A DNA stretch of 64,000 bases, taken from Oscillospiraceae bacterium (GTDB taxonomy: Bacteria; Bacillota; Clostridia; Oscillospirales; Acutalibacteraceae). Position 1 is the first letter of the stretch; every line of letters begins with the position of its first letter. The position numbers were made by a program, and so were the translations under genes. The notes under the pieces are model-generated. The model had not been told where the DNA came from. It did no database searches and saw nothing but the letters and a program-made list of their open reading frames with translations. The stretch spans positions 1 through 64,000 of the forward strand of contig SVOL01000011.1 of the NCBI GenBank assembly GCA_015066395.1, read 5' to 3'. Positions 33,266-41,019 of this stretch are shown here, piece after piece.

Positions 33266-34699
33266 ATGACCGGAAATTATGAAAAAGACATACTGGAAAT
33301 TTCATCGATACTTCGCACCGACATTAACTTTGATACGGTTAAACGAGAGTTTATAATCGGCGGACGGCGATCAGCTTTATTCTTTTTAGACGGCTTCATA
33401 AAGGACGAGGTTTTTGAAAAAATACTGGAATTTATGCTTCGTATCCCGCCGGAAGAATTAGACGATATACACAATATGAGGGATTTTTCCCTTACTAAAC
33501 TACCATATGTTGAGGTTGCTTTCGAGAAAGATGCCTATATGGCGGCACTTGGAGTATTGTCTGGACAAAGTGCAATTATCATCGACGGCGTTGAGGATGT
33601 CCTGCTTGTTGACACCCGAACCTATCCAAGCCGATCGATAGATGAACCCGACAAAGACCGTTCGCTCAGAGGCTCACGCGACGGATTTGTCGAGACTCTT
33701 ATCTTCAACACCGCCATGATCCGTCGGCGTATCCGCGATTCCAGACTCAGAATGGAGCATTATCAGGTCGGAAAATCCTCAAAAGTCGACGTTGCTATCT
33801 GCTATATGGACGAACTTGCCGATCAAAAGCTCGTCAAAAAATTGCAGCAAAAGTTGAAAGAGGTTGATATTGCGGGAATTTCAATGACCTCGCAAGCGTT
33901 GAGCGAAATTCTCATCCCGTCTAACTTCTTTAATCCATTTCCTAAAGTGCGCTTTTCGGAGCGGCCTGACTTTGCAAGCGCCTGCGTTTTAGAGGGCAAA
34001 GTACTGCTTATAATGGATAATTCGCCGTCGGTAATGATCTTTCCGAATTCAATCGCCGATTTTTCTAAAGAGACCGACGATTACTACTTTCCGCCGCTTA
34101 CCGGCACCTATGTCCGCATAATTCGTGCCGTAGTTTCACTTTTAACCGTAGTTCTAACGCCGATCACGCTGGTTTTTCTAAACAATCCGCATTTGACACC
34201 GCATTGGCTAAGCTTTATAAACACGCAAAAAGAGTCGCTTCTCCCCTTCTTCTTTCAATTTTTATTACTTGAACTAGTGGTCGACGGACTACGTCTGGCT
34301 TCACTGAACACCCCCGACACCCTTTCCTCGTCACTTGGTATAATCGGTGGTCTGGTTTTGGGAGAATTTGCGATAGAAGCAGGCTGGTTTGTACCCGAGA
34401 CCATAATGTATATGGCGTTCGTGGCTATTTCTTCTTTTGCACAGCCGAGCTTTGAAATGGGCTACGCGATGAAATTTATGCGGATAGTATTGCTTATTTT
34501 GGCTCAATTCTTTGGATTTTGGGGCATCGGCATAGGATTTGTGACCATCGTTGTACTTGCAGGCTTCAGCAAAACGCTCAGCGGTCGCGGATACCTTTAC
34601 CCTATCTTTCCTTTCTGCGGTCGCGATTTTCTGCGGCTTTTTGTCCGAACCAACATCAGAAGCCACGAAAACTCCGCAAAACAAGCCCGAAACGGGTAA
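33266..34699 (+). CDS. spoVAF: SpoVAF/GerA-family spore germination protein
   Basis: A 477-residue protein of the GerA receptor A-subunit family. The soluble N-terminal part (about 1-270) includes KVDVAICYMDELADQKLVKK, IMDNSPSVMIFP and the RGSRDGFVETLIFNTAMIRR block. About five membrane helices follow. The adjacent spoVAE identifies it as SpoVAF rather than a germinant-specific GerAA. It probably sits in the inner spore membrane and helps germination. Its stop is followed 14 bases later by the spoVAE start, with GGGGGTG between them. Confidence 0.88.
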   Translation: MTGNYEKDILEISSILRTDINFDTVKREFIIGGRRSALFFLDGFIKDEVFEKILEFMLRIPPEELDDIHNMRDFSLTKLPYVEVAFEKDAYMAALGVLSGQSAIIIDGVEDVLLVDTRTYPSRSIDEPDKDRSLRGSRDGFVETLIFNTAMIRRRIRDSRLRMEHYQVGKSSKVDVAICYMDELADQKLVKKLQQKLKEVDIAGISMTSQALSEILIPSNFFNPFPKVRFSERPDFASACVLEGKVLLIMDNSPSVMIFPNSIADFSKETDDYYFPPLTGTYVRIIRAVVSLLTVVLTPITLVFLNNPHLTPHWLSFINTQKESLLPFFFQFLLLELVVDGLRLASLNTPDTLSSSLGIIGGLVLGEFAIEAGWFVPETIMYMAFVAISSFAQPSFEMGYAMKFMRIVLLILAQFFGFWGIGIGFVTIVVLAGFSKTLSGRGYLYPIFPFCGRDFLRLFVRTNIRSHENSAKQARNG

Positions 34700-34713
34700 T
34701 TGGGGGTGTATTA

Positions 34714-35073
34714 GTGTTTTTAGACTGCATAAAAGCCTTTATCGTGGGCGGTTTGATATGTGTTGTGGGACAAATGCTCATCGATAAAACCAAGCTCACT
34801 CCCGCACGAATACTCGTTTCCTTTGTAGTTCTGGGCGTGTTTTTAACGGCTATCGGCGTTTATAAACCGCTTGTCGAGTTTGCGGGTGCTGGTGCAACCG
34901 TTCCATTGACCGGCTTCGGCTATACATTAGCAGAAGGCGTAAAAAAATCCGTCAACGAGCACGGGGTTATCGGTGCATTGATTGGTGGATTGACCGCAAC
35001 CGCAGGCGGCATAACCGCCGCGGTACTGTTTGGATTAATAGCTTCCTTTTTCTCAAGACCTAAAAGCAAGTAA
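34714..35073 (+). CDS. spoVAE: Stage V sporulation protein AE (SpoVAEb)
   Basis: A 119-residue membrane protein with three to four helices, the usual size of SpoVAEb (about 117). It starts at a GTG (34714; VFLDCIKAFIVGGLICVVGQ) with GGGGGTG upstream. TKLTPARILVSFVVLGVFL, FAGAGATVPLTGFGYTLAEG and GGLTATAGGITAAV are family blocks. SpoVAE is part of the channel for dipicolinic acid in the forespore membrane. No spoVAC is adjacent and spoVAD is 21 kb away, so the usual operon is split. A parS-bearing terminator follows. Confidence 0.92.
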   Translation: MFLDCIKAFIVGGLICVVGQMLIDKTKLTPARILVSFVVLGVFLTAIGVYKPLVEFAGAGATVPLTGFGYTLAEGVKKSVNEHGVIGALIGGLTATAGGITAAVLFGLIASFFSRPKSK

Positions 35074-35076
35074 CTC

Positions 35077-35092
35077 TGTTTCACGTGAAACA
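35077..35092. promoter_or_regulatory. parS site 1
   Basis: TGTTTCACGTGAAACA is an exact match to the canonical Spo0J/ParB binding site, located four bases after spoVAE and about 150 bases before parA. Confidence 0.95.
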
Positions 35093-35100
35093 GACAAGTT

Positions 35101-35138
35101 TAAAAGGCAAATGTTTCATGTGAAACATTTGCCTTTTT
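35101..35138 (+). terminator. spoVAE terminator containing parS site 2
   Basis: AAAAGGCAAATGTTTCA pairs with TGAAACATTTGCCTTTT, ending in TTTTTC. The core TGTTTCATGTGAAACA (35112-35127) is a one-base variant of parS, so one palindrome can act both as ParB site and as terminator stem. Confidence 0.85.
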
Positions 35139-35239
35139 CAAAAGTTACTCTTTACAAACAACAGCGGCTCTATTATAATATATATTAATGTAAGAACTGT
35201 TTGTTTCAATCTTTTAAAATATAATAATTGGAGACAAAA

Positions 35240-36007
35240 ATGGGCAAAATAATTGCTGTAATAAATCAAAAAGGCGGCGTCGGGAAAACGACAACTGCCG
35301 TAAATTTAGCCGCCGGCATCGGCATTTCAAATAAAAAGGTACTGCTTGTTGATGCTGATCCGCAGGGCAACGCCACGACCGGCTACGGCGTGTCCAAACG
35401 CGAGGTCGAAGCCTCAAGTTACGACCTTTTAACCACCGGTGCAGGTGCAAAAAACGCTATAATTGAGACCGAATTCAAGAATGTTTCACTCATTCCTGCC
35501 AACATTAACCTCGCAGGAGCAGAGGTTGAGTTAATAAACATTCCTAAGCGAGAAAACCAATTAAAGACCGCATTATCATTAATTCGCGATGAATTTGATT
35601 ACATATTTATCGACTGTCCCCCGTCTTTAGGACTCATCACCATCAACGCTCTGACCGCCGCTGACACGTTTTTAGTGCCGATGCAGTGCGAATACTACGC
35701 GATGGAAGGTCTTTCACAGCTTATTGCAACCGTAAAACGCATAAAATTGAGCTATAACCCCGACCTTTCGCTGGAAGGCATCCTGCTCACAATGTTCGAC
35801 GGTCGTTTGAATCTGACACAGCAGGTTGTGGGAGAAATCAAAAAATTCTTCCCGAAAGAGCTTTACAAAACCACCATTCCCCGCGGTGTCCGACTCTCTG
35901 AAGCACCGAGCTACGGCCGTCCTATACAGTACTACGACGCTAAATGCAAAGGTGCTGTAGCCTATGACGACCTTGCAAAGGAATTTATAAAGAGAAATAA
36001 GAAATAA
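35240..36007 (+). CDS. parA: Chromosome partitioning ATPase ParA/Soj
   Basis: A 255-residue ParA-type ATPase. INQKGGVGKTTTAVNLAAG is the deviant Walker A, LLVDADPQGNATTGYG the A' motif, and FIDCPPSLGLITINAL the Walker B region. It works with ParB and parS to segregate origins and to modulate DnaA. I start at MGKIIAV (35240), which has GGAG upstream; a TTG four codons earlier is less likely. Two parS sites lie just upstream. It is the first gene of a forward run with parB, a small membrane gene, serS and others. Confidence 0.95.
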   Translation: MGKIIAVINQKGGVGKTTTAVNLAAGIGISNKKVLLVDADPQGNATTGYGVSKREVEASSYDLLTTGAGAKNAIIETEFKNVSLIPANINLAGAEVELINIPKRENQLKTALSLIRDEFDYIFIDCPPSLGLITINALTAADTFLVPMQCEYYAMEGLSQLIATVKRIKLSYNPDLSLEGILLTMFDGRLNLTQQVVGEIKKFFPKELYKTTIPRGVRLSEAPSYGRPIQYYDAKCKGAVAYDDLAKEFIKRNKK

Positions 36008-36019
36008 AGGAGTAAATAT

Positions 36020-36877
36020 ATGGCTTTCAAAAAAGGCGGTCTGGCCGAAGGTCAGGGCTTTGAGTCACTTTTTGCCGACAACTCAACACCGGGTAAGCAA
36101 ACTCTGGAGTTAAGATTGTCGCAGATAGTTCCCAACCGCGACCAGCCGAGAAAAATTTTTGATGAACAAGCACTAAGCGAGCTGGCCGACAGCATAAAAA
36201 AACACGGTCTTATCCAACCTTTGCTTGTAAAACCCTTAGATAACGGCAGTTATCAGATCGTTGCCGGCGAACGCAGATGGCGTGCAAGCCGACTTGCAGG
36301 GCTCGAAAAGGTGCCGGTCGTTATCCGCGAGATGGACGATGCCGAAACCATGGAGATCGCTCTCATCGAGAACCTTCAGCGTGAAGATCTTAACCCCGTC
36401 GAAGAAGCAATGGGTTATAAAACGCTGATGGAAACCTTTTCGTTGACCCAGGAACAGGTTGCCGCCAAAGTCGGAAAATCCCGTCCGACCGTCGCAAACG
36501 CCTTGAGATTGCTGGCTTTGGGCGAAAAAGAGCTGGAAGCATTGCAGAACGGTGAGATCACACAGGGTCACGCAAGAACTCTCCTCTCCCTTCCCAAAGG
36601 CGAGATCCGCGACGAGGCCTTGAGGCTCGCCAAAAACGGTGCTTCGGTGCGTGAACTTGAAAATATTTCAAAAATGCAAAAACCGGGCATCACCGTTAGA
36701 CGTCCGAGGGTCAAAAACAAGGTATATGTTGAGACCGAAGCCGCCTTGGCCGAGCAGATCGGCCGTAAAGTAAAGATCTCGGGCAACGGAAAAACCGGTA
36801 CTCTGCAGATCGAGTTCTTCAGTGATGAGGACCTTTTTGATTTAGCAGCCAAGTTAGCAGGCGAAAAAGATGAGTAA
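36020..36877 (+). CDS. parB: Chromosome partitioning protein ParB/Spo0J
   Basis: A 285-residue ParB. The N-terminal CTPase domain has PNRDQPRKIFDE and VAGERRWRASRLAGL. The central HTH includes LTQEQVAAKVGKSRPTVANAL, which reads parS, and a dimerisation domain follows. It binds the parS sites at 35077 and 35112 and spreads as a CTP-dependent clamp. It starts 12 bases after parA with AAAGGAG upstream, and its end overlaps the next small gene by eight bases. Confidence 0.95.
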   Translation: MAFKKGGLAEGQGFESLFADNSTPGKQTLELRLSQIVPNRDQPRKIFDEQALSELADSIKKHGLIQPLLVKPLDNGSYQIVAGERRWRASRLAGLEKVPVVIREMDDAETMEIALIENLQREDLNPVEEAMGYKTLMETFSLTQEQVAAKVGKSRPTVANALRLLALGEKELEALQNGEITQGHARTLLSLPKGEIRDEALRLAKNGASVRELENISKMQKPGITVRRPRVKNKVYVETEAALAEQIGRKVKISGNGKTGTLQIEFFSDEDLFDLAAKLAGEKDE

Positions 36878-37091
36878 ACGCAAAGGCTTTATAAAAAGGA
36901 TGACGAACGGTTCAAAAACCGCTTACACTCAACTCAAAAAAGCCAGCAGCTCCCGTCACCTCCTTCTCCTTACATCGGTCGTGGCAGGTACCGCGCTCGG
37001 CATCGTGTTCGATCAACTCATCCTGTGTTTAAGCATAGCCTTAGCCATCGCAATAGCTTTTGTTTTAATTAACGAAAACAACAATATATAG
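36870..37091 (+). CDS. Small membrane protein downstream of parB
   Basis: A 73-residue protein with a basic N-terminus (MSKRKGFIKRMTNGSK) and two closely spaced hydrophobic helices (about 31-47 and 50-67). It overlaps the end of parB by eight bases, so it is translationally coupled. I recognise no family. Its position suggests a link to origin or membrane attachment, but that is only a guess from context. Confidence 0.55.
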   Translation: MSKRKGFIKRMTNGSKTAYTQLKKASSSRHLLLLTSVVAGTALGIVFDQLILCLSIALAIAIAFVLINENNNI

Positions 37092-37161
37092 TATCATATT
37101 TTAAATAACACGCTATATATTGTGTAAATTATAATATTAGGCAATTTAAGGAGCAATAAAA

Positions 37162-38445
37162 ATGTTAGACATCAAGTTTGTTAGAGAAAACCCCGAAATC
37201 GTAAAACAGAACATAAAAAACAAGTTTCAGGATGCAAAACTTCCGCTTGTAGATGAGGCAATCGAACTCGACGAGAAAAAGAGAGCTTATCAGCGTGAAG
37301 CCGATTCTTTGCGTGCCGACCGAAACGCCATCAGTAAGCAGATCGGTATGCTGATGGGTCAGGGCAAACGCGAGGAAGCCGAGGAAGCCAAGAAAAAGGT
37401 CTCCGAATTTGCCGCTCGTTTAGCTGAACTTGAAGTTTTGGAGTCAGAATACGAGGAAAAGCTGCTCAAAGTAATGATGACCATCCCCAACATCATCGAT
37501 CCTTCGGTTCCGATCGGTAAAGATGACAGCGAAAACGTTGAGGTTCAGCGTTACGGCGAGCCGGTAGTTCCCGACTTCCCTATTCCCTACCACACCGAAA
37601 TTATGGAAAAGTTTGCAGGCATTGACCTTGACAGCGCAAGAAAGGTCGCAGGTAACGGTTTCTACTATCTTATGGGTGACATCGCCCGCCTGCACTCAGC
37701 CGTTATCTCCTATGCCCGCGACTTTATGATCGACCGCGGTTTCACCTACTGCGTACCTCCGTTTATGATCCGCTCGAACGTTGTTACAGGTGTTATGAGC
37801 TTTGCTGAGATGGACGCTATGATGTACAAGATCGAGGGCGAAGACCTCTATCTCATCGGCACTTCGGAGCACAGTATGATCGGTAAATTTATCGACACCC
37901 TGAACCCCGAGGAGTCTCTCCCCTATACTCTCACCTCTTATTCTCCCTGCTTCCGCAAAGAAAAAGGCGCTCACGGCATTGAGGAACGCGGCGTTTACAG
38001 AATTCATCAGTTCGAAAAGCAGGAAATGATCGTTGTCTGCAAGCCCGAGGAATCTCCGATGTGGTTCGACAAGCTCTGGCAGAACACCGTTGATCTGTTC
38101 CGTTCGCTGGATATTCCCGTTCGTACCCTTGAATGCTGCTCCGGCGACCTTGCCGACCTTAAGGTCAAGTCGGTCGACGTTGAAGCCTGGTCACCGAGAC
38201 AACAGAAATACTTTGAGGTTGGTTCTTGCTCAAATCTGACCGATGCTCAGGCCAGACGACTCAAGATCCGCGTAAAATCCAAGGACGGCAACTACTTCGC
38301 TCACACCCTTAACAACACCGTTGTTGCTCCACCGAGAATGCTCATTGCATTCCTTGAAAACAACCTGCAGGAAGACGGCACGGTCCGCATACCCGAGGCA
38401 CTCCGTCCTTATATGGGCGGAATGGAAAAAATCGAAAAGAAGTAA
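37162..38445 (+). CDS. serS: Seryl-tRNA synthetase
   Basis: A 427-residue class II synthetase of normal length. The N-terminal coiled-coil arm that grips the long tRNA-Ser variable arm occupies about residues 30-100. Motif 2 is FRKEKGAHGIEERG, YRIHQFEKQEM follows, and motif 3 is NNTVVAPPRMLIAFLENN. It charges tRNA-Ser in the cytoplasm. AAGGAG precedes the ATG. The 70-base gap upstream is too short for a T-box leader, so control is probably from the upstream operon. Confidence 0.96.
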   Translation: MLDIKFVRENPEIVKQNIKNKFQDAKLPLVDEAIELDEKKRAYQREADSLRADRNAISKQIGMLMGQGKREEAEEAKKKVSEFAARLAELEVLESEYEEKLLKVMMTIPNIIDPSVPIGKDDSENVEVQRYGEPVVPDFPIPYHTEIMEKFAGIDLDSARKVAGNGFYYLMGDIARLHSAVISYARDFMIDRGFTYCVPPFMIRSNVVTGVMSFAEMDAMMYKIEGEDLYLIGTSEHSMIGKFIDTLNPEESLPYTLTSYSPCFRKEKGAHGIEERGVYRIHQFEKQEMIVVCKPEESPMWFDKLWQNTVDLFRSLDIPVRTLECCSGDLADLKVKSVDVEAWSPRQQKYFEVGSCSNLTDAQARRLKIRVKSKDGNYFAHTLNNTVVAPPRMLIAFLENNLQEDGTVRIPEALRPYMGGMEKIEKK

Positions 38446-38450
38446 TTAAA

Positions 38451-39191
38451 ATGAGTGCTATTTTTGATGATACAGCATACGAAATGAGTGTTAAAATTTT
38501 GCCTGAGGTCTGTACCTCGGGCAAAATTAAAATATCTCAGTTAATGATGCTTCATCAGCAGATCGGCGAAAAACATCTCAACGTTTTTAAAACTTCCTCT
38601 GAGAAAATGCGTAACGAGCAGAATTTGGCATTTATTTTCACAAAAGCCGCGATTTTGATTCAACGTTTGCCTTTGGAAAATGAGGAGATCACTGTCAGAA
38701 CCTGGTGCAGCGAATTAAAAGGCGTTCGTTTCACCCGTAATTATCAGACGTTTGACAAAAACGGTGAAGTTTTGACCGAATGCAAGTGCGAAGTCACGAC
38801 CATTGACCTTGAAAGCCGCCGAATCGTGCGACCGTCGAGCATCAACGGTTTAGATGATTTCCTTTACAACAACATTCTTATAAACAACTGCGAAAGCCCA
38901 CGAAAGTTGTCCGCGTCAAACGAGGTTTCATTAGTTAAAACGATCAAAGTGACCGACGAAAACATTGATTTTAACAATCATGTAAACAACACCGTCTACG
39001 CCGATATGATGGTAAGCATACTGCCAAAGGGCAGGAAAGAGGAACCCGCCAAAGAGGTTTACATAAACTTTGTTAATGAGGTTTTGTCAGGCGAGATGAT
39101 TGAGCTTTACGCCTTAACAAACGCGTCAGAACACGTTGTTCACGGCAAAGTTGGGGATAAAACGGTTTTCCTTGGAGAAATTAAATTTTAA
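38451..39191 (+). CDS. Acyl-ACP thioesterase
   Basis: A 246-residue double hot-dog protein of the acyl-ACP thioesterase family (FatA/FatB-like). KISQLMMLHQQIGEKHL begins the first hot-dog, VRTWCSELKGVRFTRNYQ lies in the middle, and NIDFNNHVNNTVYADMM carries the conserved Asn/His of the active site. It releases fatty acids from acyl carrier protein and so tunes chain length. It follows serS after five bases. No lipid genes are adjacent. Confidence 0.85.
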   Translation: MSAIFDDTAYEMSVKILPEVCTSGKIKISQLMMLHQQIGEKHLNVFKTSSEKMRNEQNLAFIFTKAAILIQRLPLENEEITVRTWCSELKGVRFTRNYQTFDKNGEVLTECKCEVTTIDLESRRIVRPSSINGLDDFLYNNILINNCESPRKLSASNEVSLVKTIKVTDENIDFNNHVNNTVYADMMVSILPKGRKEEPAKEVYINFVNEVLSGEMIELYALTNASEHVVHGKVGDKTVFLGEIKF

Positions 39192-39223
39192 ATTAAGGTT
39201 TACATAATCTTTTGGAGAATAAA

Positions 39224-40069
39224 ATGGAAATACAAAAAAGAATTGCCGCGATCCACGATATTTCGGGATTTGGCAAGTGCTCGCTGACAGTGGCATTGCC
39301 TGTTTTGTCTGCGGCTGGGTTTGAGGTGTCGGTCGTTCCCACCGCCGTGCTTTCAACCCACACGGCAGTAACGCCCGGCTTTACCTGCAGAGACCTTACT
39401 GATGATATGTTGCCGTTTGTAAAACATTGGAAATCGATAGGACTTACCTTTGATGCCATCTACAGCGGATACCTCGGCTCGACCAAGCAGATCGACATCG
39501 TCTGCGACATTATTGATATGTTCAAAGCAGGGGAGACCCTCACCGTTGTTGACCCCGCAATGGCCGACAACGGAAAAATGTACGCTCTTTTTGACGAGCA
39601 GTTTGCCCGGGAAATGCAAAAGCTCTGCAAAAAGGCTGACATTATCGTACCGAATATGACCGAAGCCGCGTTCTTGCTGGGTCGCGAATACAAAGAAGGA
39701 CCGTATACAAAGGAATATATCGAAGATATTTTGAAAGAGCTAAGTGGTTTAGGTCCTAAAAAAATAGTTTTGACCGGCGTTTGGTTTGAGGAAAGTCACT
39801 TAGGTGCCGCGTGCTACGATACTGAAACCGATAGGGTAGACTTTGTTCTTAAAAAAAGGTTTTTAGGGATGTTCCACGGCACGGGCGACGTCTTTGCAAG
39901 TGCATTGACCGCCGCACTTGTTAAAGGCAAAAGCCTTAAAAAGTCAACCGAGATCGCTGTAAAATTCACGACCGATGCTTTAAAACGTACAGCAAAAGGG
40001 TATACAGACCACAAATACGGAGTCGACTTTGAACGCAGCCTGCCGATGTTGATTAGAAAATTAAAGTAA
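39224..40069 (+). CDS. Pyridoxamine/pyridoxal kinase family protein
   Basis: A 281-residue ribokinase-fold enzyme. AAIHDISGFGKCSLTVALPV is the N-terminal substrate region of PdxK-like kinases, DPAMADNGKMYALF and PNMTEAAFLLGREY are internal landmarks, and MFHGTGDVFASALTAAL is the anion-hole GTGD motif with the catalytic Asp. It salvages vitamin B6 vitamers to their phosphates. The start is the ATG at 39224, which has TTTGGAG upstream. It is the last gene of the parA run and is followed by a strong terminator. Confidence 0.88.
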   Translation: MEIQKRIAAIHDISGFGKCSLTVALPVLSAAGFEVSVVPTAVLSTHTAVTPGFTCRDLTDDMLPFVKHWKSIGLTFDAIYSGYLGSTKQIDIVCDIIDMFKAGETLTVVDPAMADNGKMYALFDEQFAREMQKLCKKADIIVPNMTEAAFLLGREYKEGPYTKEYIEDILKELSGLGPKKIVLTGVWFEESHLGAACYDTETDRVDFVLKKRFLGMFHGTGDVFASALTAALVKGKSLKKSTEIAVKFTTDALKRTAKGYTDHKYGVDFERSLPMLIRKLK

Positions 40070-40070
40070 T

Positions 40071-40102
40071 AAAAAAGAGAGGTTTACACCTCTCTTTTTT
40101 TA
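40071..40102. terminator. Bidirectional terminator between pdxK-like gene and pyrophosphatase
   Basis: AAAAAAGAGAGGT (40071-40083) pairs perfectly with ACCTCTCTTTTTT (40088-40100) around TTAC. It serves both convergent genes. Confidence 0.88.
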
Positions 40103-40468
40103 TTCGGCCATTTCTATATGAGTATCATAATACTGTTCTTGAAAGTTGATCGCTTCTACGACCTGCGCTTCGGTAAAGGTCATTCCGACAGGTGCGGCAA
40201 CCAGCTTATCCTCAACATCATTCTCGCGGTGAACTATGGCTATCACCCTGCAATGATACCTTTCAACTGGTTCAGACACACCCAAAAGATAAACGTCAAG
40301 TTCCTCGCCGTCGCCGCCCAAAACTCCCGGGATAAACCCGTAGTTTATCTTGTATTCAAGGCTGTATTTTTCTTTTTTATGCACAAAACCTATCGGTCGG
40401 TCGATTTCTATGTCGATTTCCTCGCCTAAATAGGATTTTACCTGTGCTTTTCGTTCTTCAAAGGTCAT
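40100..40468 (-). CDS. Small inorganic pyrophosphatase-family protein
   Basis: A 122-residue protein with the family I pyrophosphatase core: EIDRPIG, YSLEYKINYGFIPGVLGGDG and EELDVYLLGV. It is shorter than the typical 170-residue enzyme, and the C-terminal helices are reduced. Catalytic Asp residues around GGDGEELDVY are kept, so hydrolysis of PPi or of a related substrate is plausible but not certain. I use the ATG at 40468 (MTFEERK), which has GGTGA upstream. A three-armed palindromic repeat lies just upstream. Confidence 0.75.
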   Translation of the reverse strand: MTFEERKAQVKSYLGEEIDIEIDRPIGFVHKKEKYSLEYKINYGFIPGVLGGDGEELDVYLLGVSEPVERYHCRVIAIVHRENDVEDKLVAAPVGMTFTEAQVVEAINFQEQYYDTHIEMAE

Positions 40469-40492
40469 AATTTCACCAGAAATTCTAATTTT

Positions 40493-40564
40493 TGTTTTCA
40501 CGGCGGCGGTGTACCGCCGAAGCGCTTACGCGTTTAAAAAGTCAAAGATTTTTCCGTGAAAACA
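40493..40564. repeat. Three-armed palindromic repeat, copy B
   Basis: TGTTTTCACGG (40493-40503) pairs with CCGTGAAAACA (40554-40564). Inside are CGGCGGT/ACCGCCG (40504-40519), a weak arm GCG/CGC (around 40522-40533) and AAAAAGTC/GATTTTT. Relative to copy A at 3420-3497 it is in reverse orientation. The outer stem and arm order are conserved while arm sequences differ. Confidence 0.75.
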
Positions 40565-41019
40565 TTATAGCACCACAGTCACACTTTGTAAAGGTTGCTA
40601 AGGTTTAAAAAATTTAACGGAGACACTTTTTAAAGAAGTTGTCTCCGTTTTGCTGTTTAAATATAGAAATGACACTTTCAAGTTCTGATAGTGTCATAGT
40701 GAGTTGCATACTTTGAGAAAGGTTATAATCGCCGCAAGTAAGACCATTCTTTTGTTGGCAGGTGTAAGCGATATTGCAAACTTGGTTTGCAGCGATATTT
40801 TCTATTGAAAATCCTCCCTATGGCGGGATATTTTAAAAAAGAAAGCGATATAAAAGCCTTCGGCTTTTGCGATATTATATTCGTGCTGTTTCACACGGCG
40901 AAAGCCGTATATCACACGGTTTACCGTATATCGCATCGAAGATATATCGCTCGTGATTTCACGAAGATAGCTGAGGCACACTTCCTTACGGAGTGTGCCT
41001 CAAACCGCTCTTTTTTATT
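40565..41019. repeat. Gene-free stretch with an array of GCGATAT-linked hairpins
   Basis: No gene is visible. From about 40765 to 40970 a series of small hairpins (TTGCAAAC/GTTTGCAG, AAAAGCC/GGCTTTT, GGCGAAAGCC, CGTGATTTCACG) is joined by the words GCGATAT or ATATCGC, about six times in both orientations. A GAGGCACACT/AGTGTGCCTC hairpin at about 40974-41002 precedes the gyrA 3' end. Confidence 0.6.

Noticed and set aside
37092-37161. T-box leader for serS
   Set aside because: The gap is only 70 bases and holds no specifier stem or T-box sequence.
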